Source: Hordeum vulgare subsp. vulgare
Taxonomy: Eukaryota; Streptophyta; Magnoliopsida; Poales; Poaceae
Direction of reading: 5' to 3'
DNA length: 64,000 bases
NCBI RefSeq assembly: GCF_904849725.1
Contig: NC_058520.1
Coordinates: forward strand, 535,422,083 to 535,486,082
The position numbers and the translations under genes were made by a program. Numbering within the stretch: the stretch's first letter is position 1; each line of letters opens with the position of its first letter. The notes beneath the pieces are model-generated. The model was given only the letters and a program-made list of their open reading frames with translations, did not search any database and had not been told where the DNA came from. Below, in pieces: positions 12,839 to 23,738 of this stretch.

Positions 12839-14599
12839 TGTTGGGGAACGTTGCATGGGAAACAAAAACTTTCCTACGCTCACCAAGATCTATCTATGGA
12901 GACTAACATCTACGATGAGGGGAGTGCATCTACATACCCTTGTAGATCGCTAAGCGGAAGCGTATGTAACGCGGTTGATGTAGTCGAACGTCTTTGTGAT
13001 CCAGTCACGATCCGTCCCGCGATCTCGTCATGATCCGTCCCGCGATCTCATCACGATCCGTCCCGCGATCCCATCACGATCCGTCCCGATCTAGTGCCGA
13101 ACGGACGGCACCTCCGCGTTCAGCACACATACAGCTCGATGACGTTCTTCGCTTTCTTGATACAACAAGAGGGTGTGGAGAGGTAGATGAGTTCTCCGTC
13201 AGCGCAACGGCATGGCGACGGTGTTGATGGAGCTGATCCGGCACGGCTGCGACGTGTCCTACCGAATCGATCTAGAGATGGAACGAACTAGAGGAGGGAG
13301 AGAAAGCTGCGCCATGACCTAATTGGGTGCGGTTGCACGCCATAACCTTTTCGGGTGCATTTGCCTCTCTTCTCTCCACTATATATAGGAGGAAGGGAAA
13401 GGGCGGTGCCCAAGAGGAGGAGTTCTCCTCCGATTGGGTGGTGGAGGCGCTAGGGAGGAGTCCTCCTCCAATTCGGACTCCCTCCCCTCCTCACACTTTG
13501 GAGCATAGGCCCATAGGGGTTGGCCGCCCAGCCCACCAGGGGCTGGTGTGCCACCCCTTGTGCTTATGTGCCCCCCCCTGGGTGGGTTGCCCCTCCCGGT
13601 GAACCCCCAACACCCATTTGTCACTCCTAGTACTTCATCGATAGTGCCCAAAACCTTTCCAGAACCTGTATACCTCTTTCCTCTATATCAATCTTCGTCT
13701 TCGGACCATTTCGGAACTCCTCGCGACGTCCGGGATCTCATCCGGGACTCCTAACAACCTTTAGTCACCAAAATACATAACTCAACTATACCAAAATGTC
13801 ACCGAACCTTAAGTGTGCAGACCCTGCGGCTTCGAGAACTATGCAGACATGACCTACGACACTCTCCGATCGAACCACCATGTCAAGGATTCAATCAATC
13901 CCCTATATTGTTACCTTTGTCCATCGGTATGTTACTTGCCCGAGATTTGATCGTCGGTATCTCCATACCTAGTTCAATCTCGTTACCAGCAAGTGTGTTT
14001 ACTCGTTCCGTAATACAAGATCACGTAACTAACTCCTGAGTCACATTGCTTGCAAGCTCATTATGATGATGTATTACCGAGTGGGCCCTAGAGATACCTT
14101 TCCGTCATACGGAGTGACAAATCCCACTCTCGATTCACGCCAACCCAACAGACACCTTCGGAGATACCTGTAGAGCACCTTTATAGTCACCCAGTTACGT
14201 TGTGACATTTGATACACACAAGGCACTCCTCCATTTCCGGGAGTTGCAAGATCTCATGGTCATAGAAACATATACTTGTCATGCAGAAAATAGTAGCAAT
14301 AAACTGACACGATCACATGCTACGTTCATAGTTTGGGTATTGTCCATCACATCATTCTCCTAATGATGTGATCCCATTATCAAATGGCATCTCATATCTA
14401 TGGTCAGGAAATCTTGATCATCTTTGATCAACGAGCTAGTCCTTAGAGGCTCACTAGGGACAGTGTGTTGTCTATGTACCCACACATGTGTTTGAGTTTC
14501 CAATTAATATAATTATAGCATGGATAATAAACGATTATCATTGACAAGGAAATATAATAATAACTAATTTATTATTGCCTTTAGGGCATATTTCCAACA
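12839..14599 (-). mobile_element. BARE/Angela-type Copia solo LTR
   Basis: On the minus strand it starts TGTTGGAAATATGCCC and ends CGTTCCCCAACA. It is 1761 bp and flanked by a perfect 5-bp TSD ATCCC (12834-12838 and 14600-14604). No internal domain is present, so this is a solo LTR left by LTR-LTR recombination. A TATA-like 'ctatatatagg' is at 13380-13390. Open frames inside it are LTR sequence, not genes. The run of 'gatccgtcccgcgatc' words near 13010-13085 is a short internal tandem repeat. Confidence 0.9.
13005..13092. repeat. Short tandem repeat inside the solo LTR
   Basis: The word 'cacgatccgtcccgcgatc' and close variants recur about four times with a period of 23-24 bp. The other LTRs of this family in the window carry fewer copies at the matching place, for example around 46918-46960, so the repeat number varies between copies. 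Confidence 0.6.
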
Positions 14600-14754
14600 A
14601 TCCCATTATAATTCTTTGTCATAGGAGTTACTTTGTATATCTGTTTAGCGAATAAAGATCTTATATTACTCTAACAGAGGGATTACAAATGAATTTGAAT
14701 CAATCCGCAAGGAAAATAAGCATGTAATTTATTCAAAGACATCTCCTCCTCTCC

Positions 14755-15790
14755 TCTCTGGCCTACTTAGCACAACTATGGGCCGCTTCATTAGCTTCCC
14801 TATGAATGCAAACAAGCTCACAACTACCATCCTCCGACAAATTGACCATCATAGCGGATTTTCCAAGGTTTAAAGTTGATACATGAAAAGCGGGAGTTCA
14901 ACAAAGACGCTCGTAACTTAGCTATGGCAGCCTCTTCCCTACCTTTTGGGGGTTATGTGTGGCTCTCTAATTTGCCCAATATTACATGTATTCATATGCT
15001 TGTTTTAAACTCTGAATAAAAGAATGCACTTTTTTTTAAAAGATAGTAAACCCACCCATTTTTTCTCGAAAAAAAGAGAGAGCTAGTAAACCCACCCAAA
15101 AAAGACCCTATATTTCATAGCAAATGACTGCTCTCTCAAGATTCGGAGTTGCACATCTTAACCACCTCTTTAGAGCATCTCCAACGGCAGCGCAAAAATT
15201 TCGTGCCTAATAAATTTTTTAGCACGCCACTGTAGCACTTTTACAACGCGGGGACGAGAGCATCTCCAACAGACACGCGCTAGTGCGGCGCCTAATCCAG
15301 CCCAATCCAGCGGCCCCACCTGCAGCAGCCCGGAGTTTGCTGCGCACGCAAGCCGGCGCACCAAATATAGTGCGCGGGATAGTGTTTTTCAGCGCGCGCA
15401 CAATTTTACAGCCTCTATTGAAGCTATCAGGCGCCCAAAAAACAAATCTTTTAGCGCGCGGAGTACTTTTTGAGCGGCTGCTGGAGATGCTCTTACCATC
15501 TCTTTCAATGCAAATCCTTGCATATCCCTGATCTGTGGCAAGTTGCATTCCGTCACGAATGGCATACATCCCCAATTCCCCATGGCTTGAGCACCAGCCG
15601 CAAACCTGTACCAAAGTGCTTGCGCTCATACAAGCTTTTCTCACAGTCTCGAACCACAAGTCTTCAGTCTTCTGCTGCTGCCATAATCACCGAGTTCAAA
15701 TGGCGTCAGCGTTGATTTTTCAGGTTTCCCCTTTCCGGTGCATGCCAACGAGCCTCTTTCCTGCTAACATCAACAACATTCTCTAGAGCC
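14755..15790 (-). pseudogene. Plant RNase H-like (RVT_3 type) remnant split by a MITE
   Basis: On the minus strand the right-hand piece (about 15500-15700) encodes RDGMQLATDQGYARICIERD, the pattern of the RNase H-like domain found in plant LINE-derived proteins (A-x-R-D-G-L-x-L-A-x-D-x-G). After the MITE at 15173-15492 the same strand encodes IHREANEAAHSCAK near 14770-14815, the usual end of that domain (R-x-A-N-x-A-A-H). The domain is therefore interrupted, and stops and shifts are present. This could be a LINE fragment or a captured host-like RNase H domain. I see no RT sequence nearby to decide. Confidence 0.55.
15173..15492. mobile_element. Tourist-like (PIF/Harbinger) MITE
   Basis: The left end reads GAGCATCTCCAACGG. 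The right end is the inverted form, CTGCTGGAGATGCTC. It is flanked by 3-bp TTA duplications (15170-15172 and 15493-15495). The length is 320 bp, with no coding. A second internal copy of the terminal sequence begins at 15258 (GAGCATCTCCAACAG), so it may be two nested or partly duplicated MITEs. Confidence 0.75.
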
Positions 15791-15874
15791 CGTCGCTATA
15801 GAATATTAGAATTGCAGGTTCTTCTCTAAACAAAAACTTGCAGTATAACTAAACCCAGCACGATATTATATAAC

Positions 15875-16005
15875 GAGTTAAATACACTCACGATACATGT
15901 ACTCTCCGTATAAACTCACTTTGATCACCGTATTCTGTTAACAACAACTTACTGTCATTATGTTAACGTTTGATGTGCATCATACGGTCACTCGCATCGA
16001 ACACG
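15875..16005 (+). repeat. MULE left terminal inverted repeat
   Basis: Begins GAGTTAAATACACTCACG. The inverted partner is at 23546-23676, whose complement begins GAGTTAAATTCACTCACG. A perfect shared core is 'ctctccgtataaactcactt'. Confidence 0.9.
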
Positions 16006-16227
16006 GCCATATTTGGACAGCTCACGCTTGTTGTTTGCACATAGGTCCTTACTTTTCACACGGACGTATTTGGACAGCATTCGCTCCCCATCCCCCTCTC
16101 CTGGGCCAAATCCCTAGCCAAATCACATCGCCCCCTCCGTCTCCGCTTCGCCGTTGTAACCATGCACCTGGTCGTGCCGCTCTGCATTACTACCGGCATG
16201 CCTATGCCACGAGCTCCTCCATGACAT

Positions 16228-16783
16228 ATGGCCATGCCGAGCGCGAGCTCCTCCGGTACAGGCGGCGTTGTTGTTGATGTGCTTCCTCTAATCAAGTGCC
16301 CAAACTACGGTCTGGTTGTGAAGCGGTTTTTCTCGCAAACCCCGAAGCATACGAACATATTCTTCTACAAATGCATCAACCATAATGTGAGTAACTTCTG
16401 CCATCTTCTGCAAATCCATGTGTGTTATCTGCATTTGTTCATGGTTTGGTTTGATATTGTTTCTGGAATAGCCAAAGAAAGGGGGTTGTGATTTCTGGCA
16501 TTGGGAGCTCTCATATGTTCTGCACTTGGTGAAACACGGACATCTCGGAGGGCATGGGCATCATGTTGATCACGGGCATGTCCATTAGGGAGGAGATGAG
16601 CATCAGGGAAGACATGGAGGGCTGGGGCATGACCATCATTTGGTGCAAGATCAAGAAGGGATAAAATATATGAGAAAGTGTGTAGTTGCAGTAGGAAATG
16701 AGATTGTGGTTGTCTTGAAGATGATAGTTGCTTTGTTGTTTGCACTAGTTGTGTTCTATCAAATTTCGGTCTTGAAGATGTGA
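16228..16783 (+). pseudogene. GRF-type zinc-finger protein gene carried by the MULE, broken
   Basis: Two exons can be read: 16228-16386 (53 codons) and 16472-16783 (104 codons to a TGA). The intron between them is GT-AG (gtgagt ... aatag), and the junction is in phase. Exon 1 has LIKCPNYGLVVKRF and FYKC; exon 2 has GGCDFWHWE. This is the order of a plant GRF zinc finger (C-P-x-C-G ... F-Y-x-C ... C-x-F-W-x-W), except that the second Cys is Tyr (CPNYG). The C-terminus ends in a hydrophobic segment, IVVVLKMIVALLFALVVFY, probably a membrane anchor, as in related plant proteins. An in-frame TAG at 16586-16588, after a His/Gly-rich stretch, breaks the frame. It faces the transposase gene. Its role is unknown; GRF fingers bind nucleic acid in better-studied proteins. 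Confidence 0.7.
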
Positions 16784-17008
16784 TCTTTCTTTATGAAATG
16801 TACCTGGATGTATAAAATGATGTAGTTTATCAAGTGTTGAATGATTTTAAGTGAGATGGCTTCTCATGTTAATTATTAGTGATAAATGAATTTAAGTGAG
16901 ACTGTTTATCAAGTATTGGGGAAGATGGATGTGAATTATGAAAATGATAAATATGTTGATTTATGAAGGTTTTTACAATGCTATGTGATTGTAAACCATT
17001 TATGGATA

Positions 17009-17184
17009 ACAATCTTCCGACTCGCCTTCAAGCCTCGATGCCTTCATCGTCGACAATCTTCTGACTTGCGTTCGAGCCTCGATGCCTTCATCATCAACAA
17101 TCTTCCAACTCGCCTTCGAGCCTCGATGCCTTCATCATCAACAATCTTTTGACTCGTCGTCGAGCCTCCATGCCTTCATTGTCA
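17009..17184. repeat. 44-bp tandem repeat, four copies
   Basis: Four successive units each begin 'acaatctt' and contain 'gcctcgatgccttcat' or a one-base variant. The period is 44 bp throughout. It lies in the MULE between the convergent GRF gene and the transposase 3' end. No coding is evident. Confidence 0.85.
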
Positions 17185-18567
17185 ACAATGTTTGAATCAT
17201 CAACAGCACACACGTAAACTCAAAATAATCATCAACTACAAAACATCATAACATTATTACCACCATACATAAACTCCACATAATCATCAACTATAAAACA
17301 TCATAACAAGAAGCATTTGAAAGCATAATAAGGCACATAAGCATATGCATTCTAACATGATCAACATGATCCATGACATATCCAAATCAGAAGCATTAGT
17401 ACAAAGTTGAGATTCATACACAATTGGTTAAGAGTAGAATGCAGCTCAACTACATGCTCCATCTAAGCATCAAAACGAAGATCATCACTAGTTTTCAGCA
17501 AAAAAATGAAGATTGTAGGTTCAGATATCACCATACTTAAGCAATTATGTTAGACAATGAACATTCATCTCACTTCATCAAACATGCTGACCTTCTTGGG
17601 CTTCTTTGATGCAGCTTTTTGCTTTCTTGCTTGTGCAGAAGCAGCCCTCTTTGCTGTTGCTGCTTGCTCTTTCTTTTCTTGTGCATATGCCAACTTCTCC
17701 TCTCCCTCCTTCTGCTTTGCTCGTTCATGAGCTTCTCTCCTCGCAATTGCAACCTTCCTCCTTTCTTCTATCTCTGTTGCCATTTGTTGTACTTTTCTTC
17801 TCTTCTCTTCTTATTTATTTGCGAGTGCTTCTGATCTCTTCCTTGCCTTCTCCTCTTCTCTCTGCCCTACTGCTTCCGCTCTCTTCTTTGCTTTCTCTTC
17901 TTCTTTCTTCCAGTGCTTCTTCTTTCTTCTTTTTCTTCTCTGCTTCCTTCTTTGCTTTTGCTACTTCTCTCCTCGCAAGCATAGCAGCATATCGCATCTC
18001 ATGGGACTGATACTTTTGCTCTAGTGTTGCATCTCTTTGGGCTGCAAGAACCTTTCTTTTGCAATTCTCATAGATGCAGCTTTCATAGCAAGATCCCTTG
18101 TTCCTCTTGAGCTGCTTGCTCCTCCTGTACCAAGTGCATCTCTAGCAGCAGTAATAAAAGAGCTATCTGGCAATGGCCTAGGAGTATGGGTCTCTGCATA
18201 ATTGTGCAATGCAATTGAGCATATCATGATTGTAAATTAAAAATATATACAATACTACTGTATAGGAACAGAAAGAGGAATGTACCTGCAACATCATTTC
18301 ATTAAGCATATCATGATTGTAGATAGCAGAGAGAGGAACTTGGTCATCATGTGTTATGACTGGCTCATCATGTGTTTGTTCTCCTTGTTGCTCCTCTTCA
18401 GCATTACGTGCTGACTCTGGCTGCTCTTTATCAGCATGTTCTACTGCATCTTGTTATTCCTCGGCAGTTGGTGAAGACCTTTTCCTTCTCCTAACTTGTT
18501 GCTTTGGAGGAGGAACATAAGGTGGTATGCCAGCTTTCAATTTAGAACATGAAGTCCTATTGTGCCC

Positions 18568-19146
18568 TCATACGTCTCCAACGTATCGATAATTTATGAA
18601 GTATTCATGTCATATTTGCCTATGTTTATAATAACTTTATACGGTATTGATCCACTTTATATGATTTATTTAGAACTAACCCGGACTGACGCTGTTTCGA
18701 GCAGAATTACCGTGTTGTTGTTTTTGTGTGCATAAAATGAAAGTTCTCGGAATCGTTCAAAACTTTCTTTTTTCTGGAGAATATGAGCAACGTTGGAGCG
18801 AAGAACCACCACAGGAGGGCTGCCACGGAGGCACAAGCCAACAGGGCGCGACCTAGGCCTTGGTCGCGCCCTGGTGGCTTGTGGGGCCCATATGGCTCCG
18901 TTGCGCGTGATTCCAACTCTGAAAAATCCTATAAATCCGAGAAACCCCAGAAGTAAACAGAGAACTTCCGCTCCGCCGCCACAACTCTGTGTATCGCTAC
19001 AAAACCAATATGGAGCGATTCTAGTACCCTGTCGGAGAGGGAAAACCATCACCGCTGGCCATCTTCATCGTCCCGACGGAGGCCGTGACGAGGAGGGAGT
19101 AGTTCACCCGCGAGGCTGAGGGTATATACCAGTAGGTATGTGTTCA

Positions 19147-19180
<34 letters not shown>

Positions 19181-20237
19181 TTCTTGAGAAGGCACAATCT
19201 CAAGAACACGGATTTTGTTAATAAAGTTGGATCATATGATGTATTTCCTTACCATCTGGTTGTCATGAATTGAGTCTTTTCCTTTAAGATCTCGTCATGT
19301 TGGATTGAGCATATTGGTATGACAACACTTGATGTACGTCTTGCGTGGGATAACCGTAGTGACATTGGGGTATTCTATTGATTCACTCGATATATGTTGA
19401 GGCATCGACTTGCGGGTTCCGGTGACCTTGGGGATCTACGCATAGGGGTTGATTGCACGTTTCCATACCATGTTCTCCAATAGAAAGCTTGGGGTGCTCC
19501 TTGCACGTTCTTTGTGTTGAATTGAATATGATAGCTCTAAAAGTGTTTGATGCATGTCGCATAATTTACCCATGGATACTTGAGGTGACATTGGATTATC
19601 TAGGTGACATTAGGATCAATTGATATGTATCATTTGTGTTATCCTAGTACGAACTCTTAGATAGATCGAACAGAAAGGATAGCTTGATGTTATCTTAGTA
19701 TGATCTCTTGAATAGATTGACAGAAATGATAACTTTGAGGTGGTTCTACTACCTACACCAATTTCATCTTATTGTTCTCCACTAGATAGGAACTTTGGAG
19801 TGATTCTTTGTTGCACCTTGAGGGATCCAACTATGTTAGCATTGTTGAGAGATTGCACTAGTGAAAGTATGTATCCTAGGCCTTATTTCCAAGCATTAAT
19901 AAAACGTTTTGCTCGCTGTTTGCTACTTGTTAACTTGTTGTTTTTATATTTTGAGATTACAAAAACCTATATCTACCATCCATATTGCAGTTGTATCACC
20001 ATCTCTTCACCGAACTAGTGCACCTATACAATTTACCATTGTATTGGGTGTGTTGGGGACACAAGAGATTTCCTGTATTTGATTGCAGGGTTGCTTGAGA
20101 GACGATATTCATCCTACACCTCCCACGGATTGATAAACTTTAGGTCATACACTTGAGGGAAAATTGCTATTGTCCTACAAAACTCTACGCTTGGAGGCCC
20201 AACACGAGTCTACAAGAATAAAGTTGTGTAGTAGACA
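18568..20237 (+). mobile_element. Solo LTR of a Sabrina/WHAM-like Gypsy element inside the transposase gene
   Basis: Begins TCATACGTCTCCAACGTATC (family start TGATACGTC) and ends 'gtgtagtagaca', 1670 bp. The flanks are TGCCC (18563-18567) and TGCCT (20238-20242), a 5-bp TSD with one mismatch. The same LTR family forms the split 5' LTR at 34155-60695. There is no internal domain. It interrupts the C-terminal tail of the MULE transposase, so it inserted after the MULE. The family name is from memory. Confidence 0.85.
19151..19177. repeat. (CT)n microsatellite
   Basis: Uninterrupted CT dinucleotides within the solo LTR. A shorter CT run lies at the equivalent place of the related LTR (about 34738-34757). 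Confidence 0.95.
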
Positions 20238-21147
20238 TGCCTTGTCATTCTAGTTCCACCTCTCCCGTCTGCAACTTCTTTAGGAGCCCTCCTCCTATTA
20301 GGGCCTGAGTCTCCTACTTTTTGACATAAAGAGGTGGTGCAATAGGACATCCATTCATTTTGTTCCACTCCCTTCTATCTCTGCAAGACACAATAAAATG
20401 GGAGTATGCACTATGGTAATATTCAATGGAGTAAGACTTGTGAACTAGATCAATTGATGACATTCTTTCTCTCCTGCAGCATGCTACTGAGTGAGGACAT
20501 GGAATTCCGGTTAAATTCCATCTTCTACACCTGCAGATCCCCACATTTATCTCCACAATGTAAGTGTATCCTTTGTCCTCTATAGAATATATGCCATCTC
20601 CACCTAATTCAGCAAAGCATGTGTTAGCTAATTTTGTGTTCATCTTCGGGCAGACTGGTGAAGTCCATCTCAGCATCTCTTCACTCTTTGTGACCATATT
20701 GCTAGTTAATTGTGCCTTAATCATGTCAATCATGCAGAGGATTGGAAGCTCTCTTGCTTCCAGAATGTACTTATTAAAGACCTCACAGTTGTTATTCTGT
20801 AGAATGTCACGCTTGAGAAAGTCTGGTTGAAATGCTCTCACCCAAGTGTTGGGATCAAGACCATACAACCATTCATATGCTCTAATGCTGAGAGCCTTCA
20901 TCTCTTGCATGCTCTGTTCCCAAGCAATGAGTGTCGTCCTTCTAGCACATTTCTACAATTTATTTTTCAACACATCACCTCTATGACCAGCTCTTGTGAA
21001 ATTTTTGCCATAAGTGCCTCTCAGAAAACCTATGGTTTGAGAGAGGAAACAAGTCTTCCACGACATTGATCGATCCGTGTAGGCAGATTTGAAGTAAACA
21101 TTACTTGAAACTACAATGCTAAACTTAGATGAAACCGAAATATGACT

Positions 21148-21357
21148 CAAACTGAAATATAATTAAACTGAAAATAAAACTGAAACAAGTCTTCCACAAC
21201 CTAATTAACTGAAACTAAAATATAACTAAACTAAAACTAAAACTAAAACAAGTCTTCCACAACCTAATTAACTGAAACTAGAATATAACTAAACTGCAAT
21301 TAAAACTGAAACAAGTCTTCCACAACCTAATTAACTAAAACTGAAATATAACTAAAC
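21148..21357. repeat. 63-bp tandem repeat, about 3.3 copies, in the transposase intron
   Basis: 'caagtcttccacaacctaat' recurs at 21186, 21249 and 21312 with a constant 63-bp spacing; a partial unit precedes it. The same word with one change (caagtcttccacgac) occurs at about 21050, so the repeat seems to derive from the adjacent intron sequence. Confidence 0.85.
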
Positions 21358-23545
21358 GGAAAATGAATAGTAACATGATTTACCTTCTCTCTATCTAACA
21401 TTATTGTCCAAGGCTCAATGTTTAAAATGCCAAGATCCCGCTTCAGAGGTCTAAGAAACCAAGTCCACATGTGTGTGTCTTCCACGTCAACATAAGCAAA
21501 TGCGAAGGGGAAAATACAATCATTAGGGTCCATGCCAATGGCACATAACAGTACACCATCATATCAGGTTTTGATATGACAGCCATCAAGACAAATTACA
21601 GGTCTGCACCCCTCCAAAAAGCCTCTTTTGGAGGCATCAAGGCCGAAATAACACCTTCTAAATCCCTCTTCATTATCAAGGCTGACCTAGAAACTGCTAC
21701 CAGGATTACATGTCCTAACTTCATTGTCATAGTCCCATAGCAGATTATATTGCTCTTCTTTATCTCCATGTATAACTTGCATTGCTAATCTCATGGCTCT
21801 TTGTAATTTGCTTCTACTAGGTGTCATGTTCCAATCTTTTTGGGCAATTCTGCTAAAGTTCCTCATATTCATGTGATCATCAACCCTTAAGTGCTCAACA
21901 TACTTCTCTAATAGAAACCTTGAGGTAAAAGCCTTAACTTTCCACTTCTTGCACGAAGTGTGCTCATTTGTCATTCTATTTATCATCATTCACTTGGTCC
22001 TGCTATCATGAGATGCCCATAAGTATCATGTACATCCTTCCTGACACCTGGCAGAAATTCTTTTCCTATCATTTATTGGCATTGAGATATCAACTCTCTT
22101 GTTGCATTTGTATTCTCTAATTGCTTTCCTTAACATCTCTCGTGTCTCGAAGAGTTGTCCAACTTTGAACATAGGGTTATGCATATCCTCTGGCGTGAAT
22201 GTCTTGAAGTTGCGTTTCAACTCATCTTCATTTGAATCTGGCATTTGAAGCTCTTCCTCGTTAGAAGAAAGTTTAGTGTCATCAACTTTCTTTCCTTTCA
22301 TATCTACTGCCACTTCTTCAAATTGATCTTCCAAAAGATCAACATCTCCATCAGATATAGCATAATCACTGTCCACAAAGCCATCATCATTATATGAATC
22401 ACTACCTCCTCTTGCAGCATGAGAAACACTGCCATCATCTACATCGGAATGGGCATCTTCCTCCTCTTCCTCTTGCACAACACCTTTCTCATTCTCTTCA
22501 TCGGCATTTTCCTCCTCTTCCTCTTCAACATCAGCATCTACCATATAATGTTCAATTTCTTCCTCATTCAATTGCTGCTCATCACATTGCCCGTTTGCCA
22601 AGTTCCCGGCCTCCTCCTCTGCATTATCATCACCTTGCTCCTCTGCCATATTCTGCTCTGCCATTCCCTCTACAAATTTCTCCTCTTTTACTTTCCTAGG
22701 ACTGATCACAAGAGGTAAATCATTAATAGGAAAGACCACAACATCATCCCAATCAATGCTCCCGTAACTCTGATCATGGTCAAGGTATAACTGAATTTCC
22801 TTGTATCCAAAAACCACACAAGCACTTATATTATCGCAAGCATCGTGAGAATTTATTTTCCTAAGACCACCAGTTGTAATTTGCAAGCCTAGCAAGGACC
22901 AATACACATCCAATCTACCAGCCATCTCATAGCCTAATTGTTTAATAATTCTTTCCAATTTACACATATTCAATTTCGCAGAGGGCACATATTCATACCA
23001 AGCAGTTTGTCCATTGCAGTAACTCCTGTAGCTACCTTGGCCAACGAAAAAACCACCATGATGTATACCAAGGCTCTACGGGTAATCATAGTTGTATTCC
23101 TCTGCAAATTGATAAAACGAAGAAAATACCCTCTTTTATTTCACAGGAACAAGGCAAAATCGGTTATCTAACCCTAACACAGCAAAACCGACAAATTGGA
23201 TGCACTACAAATCAAGACTTGTACAAATCATGGCGATTTTTTGAACATTACAAAAGATTTCGAGATATCTCACTCTATGTTGGCGTCTGCGCATGATCAG
23301 ATCGACGGATGAAGGGCTTCTCCTCGTTGCCGCTTGCTCCAGCATCCAGCAGTCGGCGACGTCTTTCGCTCCAGCCCACGGACAGCCTCCGCCGGTCATG
23401 GTAGCTGTCGCCTTCGCTCTCTCCACCCCATTTTCTCTTTTCTCTCTGTGCAGAATGAAACGACGATGCGGAGTAGATAGAAGGACCTAAATGCAAAATT
23501 CAATGCACACATGTCCGGTCAAAACGGTCAACAAGCTTATGCGGA

Positions 23546-23676
23546 CGTGTTCGACGCGAATGACCGTATGATGCGCATCAAATGTTAACATAATTACCGT
23601 AAATTATTGTTAACAGAATACGGTGACCAAAGTGAGTTTATACGGAGAGGACAAGTACCGTGAGTGAATTTAACTC
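23546..23676 (-). repeat. MULE right terminal inverted repeat
   Basis: Inverted partner of 15875-16005. It ends GTGAGTGAATTTAACTC at 23676. Confidence 0.9.
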
Positions 23677-23738
23677 TTATACTATAACGCTATACATCTG
23701 TACATTCGCGAAAAGGATGAACACCTTACAAGTGATTA

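Larger units (their letters stand above)
17577..23080 (-). pseudogene. MURA-type (MuDR) transposase, decayed, split by a solo LTR
   Basis: Minus-strand order: an N-terminal domain with HHGGFFVGQGSYRSY (about 23000-23060); an acidic linker (about 22350-22620); a MuDR DNA-binding region (VGQLFETREMLRKAIREY near 22120); and W-K-V...H continuing in 21687-21989. The catalytic start is VICLDGCHIKT (about 21570-21600), then DPNDCIFPFAFAYVDVE and WTIMLDREK, after which a GT donor opens an intron (about 21390). The gene resumes with a KNKL segment (about 20960) and ends with a SWIM finger, CRCRRWNLTGIPCPHSV (near 20500). Stops at 22026-22028 and 20953-20955 fall on positions usually Trp; another is at 21564-21566, and the C-terminus is frame-shifted. 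The solo LTR at 18568-20237 splits the C-terminal tail. A Lys/Glu-rich coiled-coil tail (17577-18227) follows. It cannot encode active transposase. Confidence 0.8.
15875..23676. mobile_element. Mutator-like element (MULE) with long TIRs, 7.8 kb including a nested solo LTR
   Basis: 131-bp terminal inverted repeats (15875-16005 and 23546-23676) align without gaps, with roughly 15 mismatches by eye. Inside are a decayed MURA-type transposase on the minus strand (about 23080-17577) and a GRF-zinc-finger gene on the plus strand (16228-16783). Two tandem repeats and a Gypsy solo LTR (18568-20237) are also inside. Without the solo LTR it is about 6.1 kb. The flanks give only an imperfect 9-bp TSD: ttatataac on the left and ttatactat on the right share their first five bases. 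The right end is 62 bp from the stop codon of the NPF gene. Confidence 0.85.

Noticed and set aside
17606..18010. 134-aa Leu/Ser-rich plus-strand open frame
   Set aside because: It is the antisense of the Lys/Glu/Ala-rich coiled-coil tail of the transposase gene.
22394..22718. About 100-aa His/Leu-rich or Leu/Ile-rich plus-strand open frames
   Set aside because: Antisense of the acidic (Glu/Asp) linker of the MULE transposase.
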